A DNA stretch of 64,000 bases from Domibacillus enclensis (GCF_900156125.1 NZ_FTLX01000009.1:1-64000); one strand, 5' to 3'. Positions 33,111 through 42,633 are shown, numbered from the stretch's first letter. Made by a program: numbers and translations. The notes: a model not told the origin generated them from the letters alone.

Positions 33111-34057
33111 TGCTTCAGATTATTGGAAAAAGGCTGACGGAAGTCGTTCTGTTTATGCTGGTGATTTCTTTTATCAGCTTTTTGTTTATCAGGCTGGCAC
33201 CGGGCGATCCGGTTTTATCCATATTGCGCGTAGATGATGTGGCGGTCACACAGGCACAGGTCGAAGCGGCGCGTGAGGAACTTGGCTTTAATGATCCGCT
33301 GCTCGTCCAGTACGGGAGCTGGCTGCTGGATTTTGTCCGGATGGATTTCGGCACCTCTCATATGACAGGACAGCCGGTCATGGCGATGATCGGCTCCGCA
33401 CTGCCGGCCACGCTTGAACTGACATTCGGCTCATTGCTTGTCATGCTGATAATTTCCCTTCCGCTCGGTTCATTGGCGGCTTTGTATAAAGACAGCTGGA
33501 TTGATCATGTGAGCCGGGCAGCCGCTATGATTGGCGCGGCTGTTCCGAGCTTTTGGCTCGGGCTGATGCTGATCGATGTATTGGCAGTACGGATGGGCTG
33601 GTTTCCAACGATGGGGAGAAATGGATTACTTTCCGCCGTTCTTCCTTCTGTTACGTTAGGGCTGGCGATTTCCGGTGTATACGTGAGACTGCTCCGTTCA
33701 AGCCTGCTCGAAGCGATGAATCATGAATTTATTCGGGCGGGGCGGGCGAGAGGGCTGTCTGAATTTCATCTGTTTTTCCATTATGCACTCCGTCACAGCC
33801 TGCCGCCGGTTATAACCGTATTCGGTGTCAGCCTTGGCAGCTTAATTGGCGGTGTTGTCGTGATTGAAGTGATCTTTGCTTATCCGGGTATCGGCAAGAT
33901 GGTGGTGGATTCGATTCGACAGCGTGATTATCCAGTCATTCAAGGATACATGCTTGTCATGGCGGCTGTTGTTTTTGTCGTCAACAGCTTAGTCGATATG
34001 TCCTACCGGCTGATTAACCCGGAACTGAGGATAAAAGAAAGGAACGAAGCGCAATGA
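33110..34057 (+). CDS. ABC transporter permease, NikB/DppB-like
   Basis: A 315-residue permease with about six membrane helices. The N-terminal FLFIRLAPGDPV motif is typical of OppB/NikB, and the EAA loop is LRSSLLEAMNHEFIRAGRAR. The stop of the binding-protein gene overlaps its ATG by one base. The 3' end overlaps the next permease gene by 4 bases. Confidence 0.92.
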   Translation: MLQIIGKRLTEVVLFMLVISFISFLFIRLAPGDPVLSILRVDDVAVTQAQVEAAREELGFNDPLLVQYGSWLLDFVRMDFGTSHMTGQPVMAMIGSALPATLELTFGSLLVMLIISLPLGSLAALYKDSWIDHVSRAAAMIGAAVPSFWLGLMLIDVLAVRMGWFPTMGRNGLLSAVLPSVTLGLAISGVYVRLLRSSLLEAMNHEFIRAGRARGLSEFHLFFHYALRHSLPPVITVFGVSLGSLIGGVVVIEVIFAYPGIGKMVVDSIRQRDYPVIQGYMLVMAAVVFVVNSLVDMSYRLINPELRIKERNEAQ

Positions 34058-34896
34058 ATGCACTGGCTTTTGGTGAATATAAAAAGAAACGCTGGGCATG
34101 GATCGCGCTGGCTTTTTTTCTTTTTACAGCCCTATCGGTTCTTATATATGTTTTTTTCGTCCTGCAGCATGATCCGCTCCTTGTGAATTTAGAGGAGCGG
34201 CTGCTTCCGTCAAGTGCGCTTCATCCTCTTGGCACGGATCATTTAGGGCGTGATGTTTTGACACGCTTGCTGCTCGGTTCAGGCTACACGGTCGGCTATG
34301 GGCTGCTTGCGCTGCTTGCGGCAGTGGCCATCGGCTTGCCGTTCGGGCTTTTGTCCGGTTTAAAGGGCGGTGTGATTGATCGGCTGTTCATGAGAATTGC
34401 CGATGCATTCCTGGCGTTTCCTGATACGATTGTCGCCATTGTGTTAAGCGGGCTGCTCGGTGCGGGAATGGAAAACCTTCTGCTGGCGATTGTACTGGTG
34501 AAGTGGGTCAGCTATGCCCGGCTTGCCCGCAGCACCGTTTTAACGGAAAAGCGCAAGGACTATATGCTGGCCGCTTCAATAAACGGGCTTTCTACGTGGA
34601 AGGTCATGAGAAAACATCTTTTTCCCCACGTGGCCGGACATGTTCTTGTCTTAGCCAGTCTCGATCTAGGGAAAATCATCTTGCTGATTTCTGCGCTGTC
34701 GTATATTGGATTAGGCGCTCAGCCGCCCGTGCCGGAATGGGGCGCCATGCTGAACGATGCACGTCCGCACTTTCAGTCGACGCCATCGCTCATGCTGTAT
34801 CCGGGGCTGGCAATTGTCTGTGTGGTGCTGATATCAAATGTGGCAGGCGATTTTTTTCGAGACCGATTTGATGTGAAAAAGGACGTGAGGAAATGA
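34054..34896 (+). CDS. ABC transporter permease, NikC/DppC-like
   Basis: A 280-residue permease. It has an N-terminal helix, HPLGTDHLGRDVLTRLLLG (the DppC/NikC signature), and the EAA-type loop ARSTVLTEKRKDYMLAASIN. YIGLGAQPPVPEWGAML lies near the C-terminus, typical of the family. ATGA overlaps on both sides show one polycistronic unit. Confidence 0.92.
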   Translation: MNALAFGEYKKKRWAWIALAFFLFTALSVLIYVFFVLQHDPLLVNLEERLLPSSALHPLGTDHLGRDVLTRLLLGSGYTVGYGLLALLAAVAIGLPFGLLSGLKGGVIDRLFMRIADAFLAFPDTIVAIVLSGLLGAGMENLLLAIVLVKWVSYARLARSTVLTEKRKDYMLAASINGLSTWKVMRKHLFPHVAGHVLVLASLDLGKIILLISALSYIGLGAQPPVPEWGAMLNDARPHFQSTPSLMLYPGLAIVCVVLISNVAGDFFRDRFDVKKDVRK

Positions 34897-35708
34897 GTAT
34901 TTTATCAATTGAAAACTTGTCCATTCATTCAGCTTCAAAGCGAATTGTCGAGGATTTGACATTCCGTGTGGAGAAAGGGGAATGGCTGGCAGTGGTCGGA
35001 CAAAGCGGCAGCGGCAAAAGCATGACTGCGTCTGCCATCGGCCGCCTTCTTCCGCCGAATGTAAAAGCAGAAGGCGAAGTCGTGTACAACGGTCAAAACT
35101 TTCTTTCCCTGTCCGGCTCTGCCATGAGAAAGCTGCGCGGCACAAGCATTTCCTTCGTGTTTCAGGATTATGGCAGCTCCTTTAATCCATTTTTAACGAT
35201 TGGCCGCCACTTTGACGAGTACCAGAAAACACACGAACGCAAATCGAAAAAGGAGCGGGTGCAGGAAGCAAAAAAAGCGCTGGCGTCTGTCGGGCTTCCC
35301 GAAGCTTTTTACAAGAGATACCCATCTCAATTAAGCGGGGGGCAGCTGCAGCGGGTGGCCATTGCGCTTGCTCTCCTGTTTAAACCGGACCTGGTCATTG
35401 CAGATGAACCGACAACGGCGCTTGACAGCGTGACAGCCGCTTCTGTCCTCGAGCTGCTGGCGGAACTAAAGGAAAAAACAGGCTGTACGGTCCTGTTTAT
35501 TACACACGATTTGCGGCACGTTCGAAAGTATGCAGACCGGGTCATGGTCATGTACGAAGGGACGATTGTCGAAGAGGGAGAAAAAGAAGAGATTATGCAG
35601 AACCCCTCTCACCCGTACACAAAACGGCTTATTGCGGCAATTCCTTCTTTGCAAAAGCCGCGTCTGACGCTTGTGCAGGAGCGTCAAAAGGATGTGGCGG
35701 CGACATGA
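34893..35708 (+). CDS. ABC transporter ATP-binding protein, NikD/DppD-like
   Basis: A 271-residue ATPase with Walker A GQSGSGKSM, Q-loop FVFQDYGSSFNP, signature LSGGQLQRVAIALAL, Walker B LVIADEPTTALD and switch His in FITHD. The C-terminal NPSHPYTKRLIAAIP is the oligopeptide/nickel-transporter tail. It overlaps the next gene by 4 bases. Confidence 0.92.
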   Translation: MSILSIENLSIHSASKRIVEDLTFRVEKGEWLAVVGQSGSGKSMTASAIGRLLPPNVKAEGEVVYNGQNFLSLSGSAMRKLRGTSISFVFQDYGSSFNPFLTIGRHFDEYQKTHERKSKKERVQEAKKALASVGLPEAFYKRYPSQLSGGQLQRVAIALALLFKPDLVIADEPTTALDSVTAASVLELLAELKEKTGCTVLFITHDLRHVRKYADRVMVMYEGTIVEEGEKEEIMQNPSHPYTKRLIAAIPSLQKPRLTLVQERQKDVAAT

Positions 35709-36487
35709 GTTTAGTGCCTGACATCCTTCAAATCAACCAATTAACAAAGCAGTATTCCTGTGGACATCGAGCGCTTGATGGTGTCTCCTTATCAATCAAG
35801 CGGGGCGAATGTGCGGGTCTTGTTGGAGAAAGCGGCAGCGGCAAAAGCACGCTTGCCAAATGCACACTCCTGCTTGAAGGGGTGGATGGAGGCGAGGTAT
35901 GGCTGAACGGACAGCCACTTCATTCGCTGAACAAGAAAGAGCAGCGGGAAGCAAGAAAACAAATGCAGACGGTTTTTCAAAACCCGGCCGCTTCTTTTAA
36001 CCCGAAGCTTAAAATGATTGATTCTCTGCTGGAGCCTTTAGAGGAGAAAAAGGGGCAGGTGCCGGTTTTTTTAGCGCACGCTTGCGAAAGCCGTGAACGG
36101 ATGGCTTCGGCCTTGCTGGACATGGTCGGGCTTGATGCTGCACACCTATACGCATATCCCCATGAGTTGAGTGGCGGGCAAAAGCAGCGAGCCGCTATTG
36201 CGAGAGCGATCAGCACAGAGCCTTCACTCATTATTCTGGATGAACCGACAGCGAGCCTTGATGTGCTCGTACAGGCGGATATTTTGCAGCTTTTAAGAAG
36301 GCTTCAGCAGGAACTGGGGCTGTCGTATTTATTCATCTCGCATGATCTTGCGGCGGTGTATTCGATCAGTGACCGGATTTTCGTGATGAAAAACGGACAG
36401 ATTGAAGACGTGTTTGAAAGCAAGGATTTATATGCCGAAGAACGGCATACGTATACGAAAACATTAGTGCATTTATTTGAACAGTAG
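35705..36487 (+). CDS. ABC transporter ATP-binding protein, NikE/OppF-like
   Basis: A 260-residue ATPase with Walker A GESGSGKST, Q-loop TVFQNPAASFNP, signature LSGGQKQRAAIARAI, Walker B LIILDEPTASLD and switch His FISHD. It completes the importer with two permeases and two ATPases. The MATE gene starts 10 bases downstream. Confidence 0.92.
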   Translation: MSLVPDILQINQLTKQYSCGHRALDGVSLSIKRGECAGLVGESGSGKSTLAKCTLLLEGVDGGEVWLNGQPLHSLNKKEQREARKQMQTVFQNPAASFNPKLKMIDSLLEPLEEKKGQVPVFLAHACESRERMASALLDMVGLDAAHLYAYPHELSGGQKQRAAIARAISTEPSLIILDEPTASLDVLVQADILQLLRRLQQELGLSYLFISHDLAAVYSISDRIFVMKNGQIEDVFESKDLYAEERHTYTKTLVHLFEQ

Positions 36488-36497
36488 GAAGTGAATA

Positions 36498-37823
36498 ATG
36501 GTGGTTACTCACCGCATGTATTTAGCTCTTGCCCTGCCGCTTCTTTTATCGACAATCACAACACCGCTTTTGGGCGCGGTGGACACGGCCGTGGTGGGGT
36601 GGCTGCCTGACCCGGCGTATATCGGCGGCGTCGCGATCGGCACAATTATCTTTAATACGATGTACTGGCTGTTCGGGTTTCTGCGGGTCAGTACATCCGG
36701 TTTTACCGCTCAGGCAAACGGAGCCGGGAATGAGCTTGAAGAGACGATGGCTTTTTTGCGTCCATTCGGGCTGGCTGCATTCGTCGGGCTTTTTTTGTTT
36801 CTTCTTCAATGGCCGATTGAAGGGGTCTTTTTTGATATGATGAGTCCGGAACAGGATGTCCGTGCTCTTGCTTCTGATTATTTCGGCATTCGCATCTGGG
36901 GAACGCCGTTTGCTTTAATGAATTACGTTATCATCGGCTGGCTGATGGGCATGTCGAAAATTAAAGTGGTGTTTATGCTTCAAGTCTGGATGAATGCAAC
37001 GAATATTGTGCTGGATCTTTTATTCGTTAAAGTGTTTTCGTTCGGCGTGTCCGGCGTAGCGGCCGCTACTGTAACAGCAGAGATCTCAGCCTGCCTGGCC
37101 GGGCTTTTGATTATCCGCAAGGTTTCCTCCATTCGTTTTGAACGGGAGCTGCTGAAGAAAATGATGGCCCTTGCTCCGATGGTGAAAATGATGGCAGTCA
37201 ACCGGGATTTAATGATCCGGACCATCTGTCTTTTGGCGGTATTCAACCTCTTCACCGCAAAAGGAGCCGCGTTTGGAACCGACACGCTTGCGGCAAATGC
37301 AATTTTAATTCAGATTCACTATATTCTCGCTTATTTTTTCGATGGATTTGCGAACGCCTCGAGTATTTACACCGGACGAGCGGTTGGGTCCAAAAACGAA
37401 GCACTTTACAAAAAAACCGTTTCTTTATCCTTTCAATGGGCCGGCCTCATGTCGCTGCTGCTGACGGTGACGTATCTTTTGTTCAGCGGTCCTGTGATCG
37501 GCTTGTTTACGAACCTTCCTGAAGTGGCGTCTTTGGCCGATCAGTACAATAAGTGGATGCTTGTTTATCCGTTTTTCGCCGGAGCCGGGCTTGTCATTTA
37601 CGGCGTTTTCACAGGCGCAGGGGAAGTAGCGCCGATCCGCAATTCGATGATTTTGGCTCTTCTCGTGTTTTTGGCCCTTCAATTTTTGGCACTGCCGGGA
37701 CTGCACAATCACGGGCTCTGGCTCGCATTTATGGGCTTTACACTCGCCCGTACGGTCTTTTTAGTCATATATGTACCGAGACTTGGCAGAAAGCTTTTTA
37801 ACACGGGGAAAAATAGCGGGTAA
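36498..37823 (+). CDS. MATE-family efflux transporter (DinF-like)
   Basis: A 441-residue protein with about 12 membrane helices in two similar halves. The opening LALPLLLSTITTPLLGAVDTA is the usual MATE N-terminus, and helix 4-5 contains GTPFALMNYVIIGWLMGMSK, DinF-branch style. It is placed 10 bases after the last importer gene with GGAAGTGA as RBS, so it is co-transcribed with a Zur-controlled importer. Export of a metal chelator, whose complex the ABC system then re-imports, is a possible role. Drug or organic-cation export is the family default. Confidence 0.88.
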   Translation: MVVTHRMYLALALPLLLSTITTPLLGAVDTAVVGWLPDPAYIGGVAIGTIIFNTMYWLFGFLRVSTSGFTAQANGAGNELEETMAFLRPFGLAAFVGLFLFLLQWPIEGVFFDMMSPEQDVRALASDYFGIRIWGTPFALMNYVIIGWLMGMSKIKVVFMLQVWMNATNIVLDLLFVKVFSFGVSGVAAATVTAEISACLAGLLIIRKVSSIRFERELLKKMMALAPMVKMMAVNRDLMIRTICLLAVFNLFTAKGAAFGTDTLAANAILIQIHYILAYFFDGFANASSIYTGRAVGSKNEALYKKTVSLSFQWAGLMSLLLTVTYLLFSGPVIGLFTNLPEVASLADQYNKWMLVYPFFAGAGLVIYGVFTGAGEVAPIRNSMILALLVFLALQFLALPGLHNHGLWLAFMGFTLARTVFLVIYVPRLGRKLFNTGKNSG

Positions 37824-37829
37824 TGCGTA

Positions 37830-38140
37830 AGAAAGAGCTTGGGACAGAAGGTTTTGAATAGAAGAGCAAGCCGAATGATGGCGTTCGGCTTGCTTTTTTG
37901 ATCTTCATGATGGTGAACCGCGCTTGCGCCAACATAGAGAGGGCGGCTTCTGCAGGACTTCGCGTTCGGAGGGGCGGGCGGAGACTTCCATGTGACGAGC
38001 GGACAGGCTGAAACAGCCGCGTACTTTGGGCTGGTTCAGCGTTCGCCACATAGAAAAGCGGAGCCGGCAGCCCGGAGCCCCTGTGTGTGCTTTTTCAAGA
38101 AAAAAGGTGAAGCGAGGCTTTCAGCTAATAAATTGTTTGT
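37830..38140 (+). repeat. Dispersed intergenic repeat, copy A
   Basis: The 390-bp gap between the MATE and catalase-related genes is occupied by a nearly complete copy. The order is GACAGAAGGTTTTGAATAG, a terminator hairpin (AGCAAGCCGAA/TTCGGCTTGCT plus six T, 37865-37898), GGGCGGCTTCTGCAGGACTT, CGCGTTCGGAGGGGCGGGCG, the GGCTGAAACAGCC/GGCTGGTTCAGC inverted repeat, and the AAGCGGAGCCGGCAGCCCGG block. The first hairpin serves as the MATE operon terminator. Short open frames inside it are not credible genes. Confidence 0.8.
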
Positions 38141-38214
38141 ATTTAATGGCTGCCCTCATTGTTATGTCTTAGCCTGTTTTTGGGTATGGATGAATACGAG
38201 AAGGAGGCGTGAAG

Positions 38215-39117
38215 ATGAGAAAAATAAGTGATGAATTAGCCGAAACAGCAATGGATTCGATTGAAAGGATCGCTGGCAAGCACCCGGGCTGCCGGCGGGC
38301 ACACGCAAAGGGCAGCTATTATGAAGCTGTTTTCACACCGAATGGACAGGCAGCGCTTTATACAACAGCGGCGCACTTGCAGCAGGAACCGGTCAAAGCC
38401 GTCGTACGGTTTTCAGACAGCTCGCCGAACCCGAATATGATTGACGGGCTATCGCCGGTAAAAGGCATGTCGGTTCAATTTCATTTGCCGGACGGCAGCA
38501 CAACGTATTTGACCAGTGTGACGGTTCCTGTCTTTTTAACAAAAACACCGGAAGCCTTTATTGAAATGATCCGTCTGGCGGCTGACAAGCCCGGTCCGCG
38601 AGATCTCGTGAAAATGTTTTTGAAATACCCGGAAAGCAAAGCTGCATTTCGCATAATCAAGCATACAAAGCCGTTTATCAGCTACTCCACAAGCCGGTAT
38701 TATCCGATTCACGCTTTTTATTTTGTAAACGAAAAAGGAGAGAAGCAGCCTGTTAAATATGAATGGACACCTGATGACACATTTCAATTAAAAGCAAAAC
38801 AAGAAGCGGCCATGCACGCGGCAGATTATTTGGAAGCCGAGCTGGATGAACAGCTGCCGATTGGGTTTGACCTGACGATTACGCTCGGGGAGGAGGGGGA
38901 TGCTGTTGATGATTCAACGGCCTCCTGGCCACCAGAACGAAAAACCATATCGATCGGACATCTTGACATTGGAGCGAAAATTCAGCAGCCAAATGATCAT
39001 ATTGTATTTGATCCGACCATTGTCCCAGAGGGGATCGAGTGCCCGAATGATCCTGTCCTTCATGCCCGCCATGATTTATATGCCGCCTCATTTAAACGCA
39101 GATCTCAAGATATGTAA
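38215..39117 (+). CDS. Catalase-related heme peroxidase (SrpA-like)
   Basis: A 300-residue protein covering the catalase core only, as in SrpA-type catalase-related peroxidases. RRAHAKGSYYEAVFTP carries the distal His, and VRFSDSSPNPNMIDGLSPVK, GMSVQFHLPDG and TPEAFIEM follow in catalase order. The C-terminal helical domain and flavodoxin-like domain are absent. The ATG at 38215 is preceded by AGGAGG at 7 bases. It probably reduces peroxides rather than dismutating H2O2 fast. A full catalase is encoded at 58.4-59.8 kb. Confidence 0.85.
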   Translation: MRKISDELAETAMDSIERIAGKHPGCRRAHAKGSYYEAVFTPNGQAALYTTAAHLQQEPVKAVVRFSDSSPNPNMIDGLSPVKGMSVQFHLPDGSTTYLTSVTVPVFLTKTPEAFIEMIRLAADKPGPRDLVKMFLKYPESKAAFRIIKHTKPFISYSTSRYYPIHAFYFVNEKGEKQPVKYEWTPDDTFQLKAKQEAAMHAADYLEAELDEQLPIGFDLTITLGEEGDAVDDSTASWPPERKTISIGHLDIGAKIQQPNDHIVFDPTIVPEGIECPNDPVLHARHDLYAASFKRRSQDM

Positions 39118-39218
39118 CACAAATGAAACACAAATGTCTTGAAAAAAACGTTAAAATGATACCAATGAAACCGATGTAATGGATAGAAGCGGTATATCTT
39201 TCGAATGGAGGAAGCAAA

Positions 39219-40601
39219 GTGAAAAAGTGGATGACGTTTGTCTTAGCCCTATGTATAGTCTTGTCTCTTTTTGGTTATCAGTCTCCTGTACAGGCTGCAG
39301 GATTTACCGATGTTCCCTCGCGTGCTAGTAAAGAAGTCAATTATTTAGCAGAGGGAAAGGTCATTTATGGTGTAACGTCCACATCGTTCTCTCCCAATGA
39401 AACGTTAACGAGAGCACAGGTGGCGGTTTTTGTCGGGCGTACGCTGCAGGTGAACGGAGAGCAAAGAGAAACGAGATTTTCAGATTTAGGCAAAGGGAAT
39501 TCTGCTTCCGGCTTTGTGGAATCACTCGTTGCGAAAGGCATTATGAGCGGAACTGGAGAGAAAACATTTTCTCCTTCAAAAGCTGTTACACGTGGTGAAA
39601 TGGCTGTGATTTTATCGAAAGCATTTAATTATTCAGGCAATGCAGAGCAGGCGCTTTTAAGCCTTGGCATTGCGAGCGGTATGGAAGATGGCACATTTGG
39701 CACGAACAAAACGATTACACGTGCGGACTTCGCTGTTTTTCTTGCGCGTGCAGTGAATCCATCGTACCGTTTAAAGCAGTCCGCGTCCTTTAACACAAAG
39801 CTCGTTTCAACAACGAACAACTTGAATATTCGGACAGGCCCGTCTACTTCTTATACGTCAGTCGGGAAAATTTCGGCCAATACAGCGGTAACCGGCGCAC
39901 ATACAATTGCCGGATGGACCTATGTAAAAGCAGGAACAACAACTGGCTTTATTTACAATTCCTATTTGAAGTCATCAACGGGCGCCGTCCCTTCACCGCC
40001 TGCTGAAAGTGCCGATTCTTCGCTGTCTGGACAAACCATTATTCTTGATCCCGGACATGGCGGCACAGATCCAGGTGCGGTCGGCAATGGCTTGAAAGAA
40101 AAAGATGTGGTCTTGAAAATGGGCCTTCAAGTAAATAATCTATTAAAAAAAACGCCATTTAATGTAAAAATGACACGGTCCACTGATGTGTTTATTAAAT
40201 TGGGAGACCGATCGACATTTGCTAAAAATCAAGGCGGCGATATTTTCGTCAGCATTCATGCTAATGCTGCTTCTGCATCTGCGACAGGAACTGAAACATA
40301 TTACTACTCGGCGGCAAATCCTCATGTGGCCGACAGCAAGCTGCTCGGAGAAAAAATTCAAGCACGTATGCTTGATGCATGGGATCTTCGCGACCGTGGG
40401 ACAAAGTCAGGTAATTTTTCCGTACTCCGCGAAAATACGATGCCGGCGGCTTTGTTAGAACTGGGCTTTATTTCAAATGCGGGTGATGCGGCGAAAATGG
40501 CTTCAGATGCTCAGATGAATAAAATGTCCATTGCCATCTACAATGGCATACTCGATTATTACAAAGCAAAAGGATATAATGTAAATCAATATTATAAATA
40601 A
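39219..40601 (+). CDS. Secreted N-acetylmuramoyl-L-alanine amidase with SLH and SH3 domains
   Basis: A 460-residue exported cell-wall hydrolase. It has a signal peptide (cleavage near VQA-AGF, residue 27), three SLH-type surface repeats (FTDVPS, FSDLGK and a degenerate third, about 28-185), then a bacterial SH3 domain (STTNNLNIRTGPSTSYTSVG, about 195-255). A proline linker leads to the Amidase_3 domain (IILDPGHGGTDPGAVG, HANAAS, and a late ALLELGFISN) with the zinc His and Glu residues. The GTG at 39219 follows GGAGGAAG. It is a single gene with a terminator. Confidence 0.92.
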   Translation: MKKWMTFVLALCIVLSLFGYQSPVQAAGFTDVPSRASKEVNYLAEGKVIYGVTSTSFSPNETLTRAQVAVFVGRTLQVNGEQRETRFSDLGKGNSASGFVESLVAKGIMSGTGEKTFSPSKAVTRGEMAVILSKAFNYSGNAEQALLSLGIASGMEDGTFGTNKTITRADFAVFLARAVNPSYRLKQSASFNTKLVSTTNNLNIRTGPSTSYTSVGKISANTAVTGAHTIAGWTYVKAGTTTGFIYNSYLKSSTGAVPSPPAESADSSLSGQTIILDPGHGGTDPGAVGNGLKEKDVVLKMGLQVNNLLKKTPFNVKMTRSTDVFIKLGDRSTFAKNQGGDIFVSIHANAASASATGTETYYYSAANPHVADSKLLGEKIQARMLDAWDLRDRGTKSGNFSVLRENTMPAALLELGFISNAGDAAKMASDAQMNKMSIAIYNGILDYYKAKGYNVNQYYK

Positions 40602-40609
40602 TTCAGCAG

Positions 40610-40636
40610 CCTCCATGCATTATGGAGGCTATTTTA
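40610..40636 (+). terminator. Terminator after the amidase gene
   Basis: The stem AGCCTCCAT/ATGGAGGCT is followed by ATTTT. Confidence 0.8.
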
Positions 40637-40746
40637 ATAATCAGGGAGGAAGTTAGTAGTTTAACAATATCTATAAAAATCTATAAAATACTATTGATAT
40701 TTACTGTATATTTCTTCGCCATATAATATATGGAGGTGTCAATAGT

Positions 40747-41373
40747 ATGAAACATTACAGTATTGGTCAATTTGCAAAAGAAATTGGAGTAACGGTTCAA
40801 ACATTAAGAAATTGGGATAAGACAGGTAAATTGAAACCCGCCAGCACTTCCTCTTCTGGCCATCGTCACTATTCTCAGCAACAGCTTGACTATTTTCTTG
40901 GATTGCACAAACCTGACAGCGCACAACGAATAACAATTGGCTATTGCAGAGTTTCTTCCAACAAGCGAAAGGATGACCTAGATAGGCAGATTGAAAAGAT
41001 GAAAGAGTATCTTGCCCGTCAAGGAAAGCCCTTTGAGATCATAAAGGACATAGGAAGCGGCATTAATTACAACAAAAAAGGCTTGAATAAAATGATTGAC
41101 ATGGTGTTGAACTATAACGTCGATTCAATTGTCGTTCTACATAAAGATAGGCTTTTGAGATTCGGATATGAATTATTGGAGAGCATATTTTTAAAATATG
41201 GAACAAAAATTGAAATCATCGACAATACACCAAAATCAGAAGATCAAGAACTTGTTGAAGATTTAATCCAAATTGTTACTGTGTTTAGCTGTAACCTTCA
41301 AGATAAACGGGCAAACAAAGCGAAGAAAATGATTAAGGAGCTGAAAGATAGTGATAACGGCGAAGAAGGTTAG
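40747..41373 (+). CDS. tnpA: IS607-family serine recombinase (TnpA)
   Basis: A 208-residue transposase with an N-terminal MerR-type HTH (YSIGQFAKEIGVTVQTLRNW) and a serine-recombinase catalytic domain (IGYCRVSSNKRKDDLDRQ, nucleophile about Ser70, then HKDRLLRFGYELLE). The short length and HTH-first order are diagnostic of IS607. AGGTGTC-type RBS sequence precedes the ATG. The last 23 bases overlap tnpB. Confidence 0.93.
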   Translation: MKHYSIGQFAKEIGVTVQTLRNWDKTGKLKPASTSSSGHRHYSQQQLDYFLGLHKPDSAQRITIGYCRVSSNKRKDDLDRQIEKMKEYLARQGKPFEIIKDIGSGINYNKKGLNKMIDMVLNYNVDSIVVLHKDRLLRFGYELLESIFLKYGTKIEIIDNTPKSEDQELVEDLIQIVTVFSCNLQDKRANKAKKMIKELKDSDNGEEG

Positions 41374-42472
41374 GTTGAAACCTACTCCAGAACAGGAAGT
41401 GTTGCTTTGGAAATCCGCCGGAACAGCAAGGTTCATTTACAATTGGACACTGAATAGGCAAGAAGAACAGTTCAAGTCTGGCGGCAAATTCATTTCAGAC
41501 AACGATTTAAGAAAAGAAGTAACTGTGATGAAGAAGACGGAGGATTTGAAGTGGATTGGCGATGTGTCAAACAACGTAGCAAAACAAGCTGTAAAAGATG
41601 CCTATGATGCTTATAAGAAGTTCTTTAAAGGGCTTGCCGAGAAACCGCGATTTAAGAGCCGCAGGAAATCAAAGGCATCTTTCTACAATGACAGCATAAA
41701 GCTGAAAATCAAAGATCATTCAGCGCTTATCGAAAAGGTGGGCTGGATTAAAACAGCCGAACAATTACCGATAGGTGTTAACTATTCAAACCCTCGCATC
41801 AGTCACGATGGAAAGTATTGGTACTTATCTGTTGGCATTGAGCAGGAGTTTAAAGAAGAATCATTGTCCGGTGAAGTAATCGGCATTGACCTAGGGATTA
41901 AAGATTTAGCCATCTGTTCAGATGGGCAGGTATTCAAAAACATCAACAAGACAAAAGAAGTGCGCAAGATCGATAAAAGGCTTCGGCGGTTGCAGAGAAG
42001 TGTTTCTCGTAAATACGAAATGAACAAGGAGGGAAGCCGTTTCGTCAAAACAAGCAACACCATAAAAGTCGAAAAGCAAATACGGCACTTACACAGACGA
42101 TTGGCCAACATTCGCAATAATCATCTCCATCAATCAACCCATAGCATTGTGAAAACCAAGCCTTGCAAAGTGGTAATGGAGGATTTGAACGTAACGGGAA
42201 TGATGAAAAATCGTCACCTGGCAAAAGCGATTCAAAAACAGAAGCTGTATGAATTCACGCGCCAAATGAAGTACAAATGTGAAAAATACGGCATTGAATT
42301 CATGCAGGTTGACCGTTTCTTCCCATCGTCTAAAACATGTTCTTCATGCGGAACGATCAAGAAAGACTTAAAACTTTCAGATCGCACCTTTACTTGCACA
42401 TGCGGATTAAAAATAGACCGTGACAGAAACGCTTCTTTGAATTTAGCGAAAGCAGGGCAATTAACAGTTTAG
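41351..42472 (+). CDS. tnpB: TnpB, RNA-guided nuclease of the IS607 type
   Basis: A 373-residue OrfB-family protein, the ancestor type of Cas12 nucleases. The RuvC residues are intact: Asp180 in GIDLGIKDLAICSDG, Glu277 in VVMEDLNVTGM, and Asp356/Asp358 in DRDRNASLN. The zinc finger is C330-C333 (TCSSCG) with C349-C351 (TCTCG). The GTG start overlaps tnpA. TnpB proteins cut DNA using an omega-RNA from the element's right end, so this copy is predicted to be active. Confidence 0.93.
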   Translation: MITAKKVRLKPTPEQEVLLWKSAGTARFIYNWTLNRQEEQFKSGGKFISDNDLRKEVTVMKKTEDLKWIGDVSNNVAKQAVKDAYDAYKKFFKGLAEKPRFKSRRKSKASFYNDSIKLKIKDHSALIEKVGWIKTAEQLPIGVNYSNPRISHDGKYWYLSVGIEQEFKEESLSGEVIGIDLGIKDLAICSDGQVFKNINKTKEVRKIDKRLRRLQRSVSRKYEMNKEGSRFVKTSNTIKVEKQIRHLHRRLANIRNNHLHQSTHSIVKTKPCKVVMEDLNVTGMMKNRHLAKAIQKQKLYEFTRQMKYKCEKYGIEFMQVDRFFPSSKTCSSCGTIKKDLKLSDRTFTCTCGLKIDRDRNASLNLAKAGQLTV

Positions 42473-42613
42473 TCACCAACAAGACGCTGTTAATGTGTAG
42501 GATTCGTTGTATCCGAATTTACGCCTGTGGAGTGTCATACCAAATGCAAGTAGCTTCGGCAAAAGCAGGCACAAGGAAGCAGGAAATAAACAAGGGCTTA
42601 TAGATTTTTATAG
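42400..42613 (+). ncRNA. Candidate omega-RNA (reRNA) of the IS607 element
   Basis: The 3' end of tnpB and the 140 bases of non-coding right end form the usual location of the TnpB guide RNA scaffold. The stretch has several complementary pairs (for example GGATTCG with CGAATTT, and GCTTCGGCAAAAGC). The guide would be the bases just right of the element, about 42614 onward. Start and end are estimates. Confidence 0.45.
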
Positions 42614-42633
42614 GTTTTTGGCAACGGATTGAC

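Larger units (their letters stand above)
40671..42613 (+). mobile_element. IS607-type insertion sequence (tnpA + tnpB)
   Basis: The element carries a serine-recombinase tnpA and a tnpB, overlapping, in the standard IS607 order. AT-rich 16-bp inverted sequences frame it: CTATAAAAATCTATAA at 40671-40686 and TTATAGATTTTTATAG at 42598-42613. These may be terminal or subterminal, and exact ends (IS607 elements usually insert at GG without target duplication) are uncertain by tens of bases. Both genes are intact. The right end lies only about 20 bases before the start of a metallo-hydrolase gene. Confidence 0.8.
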
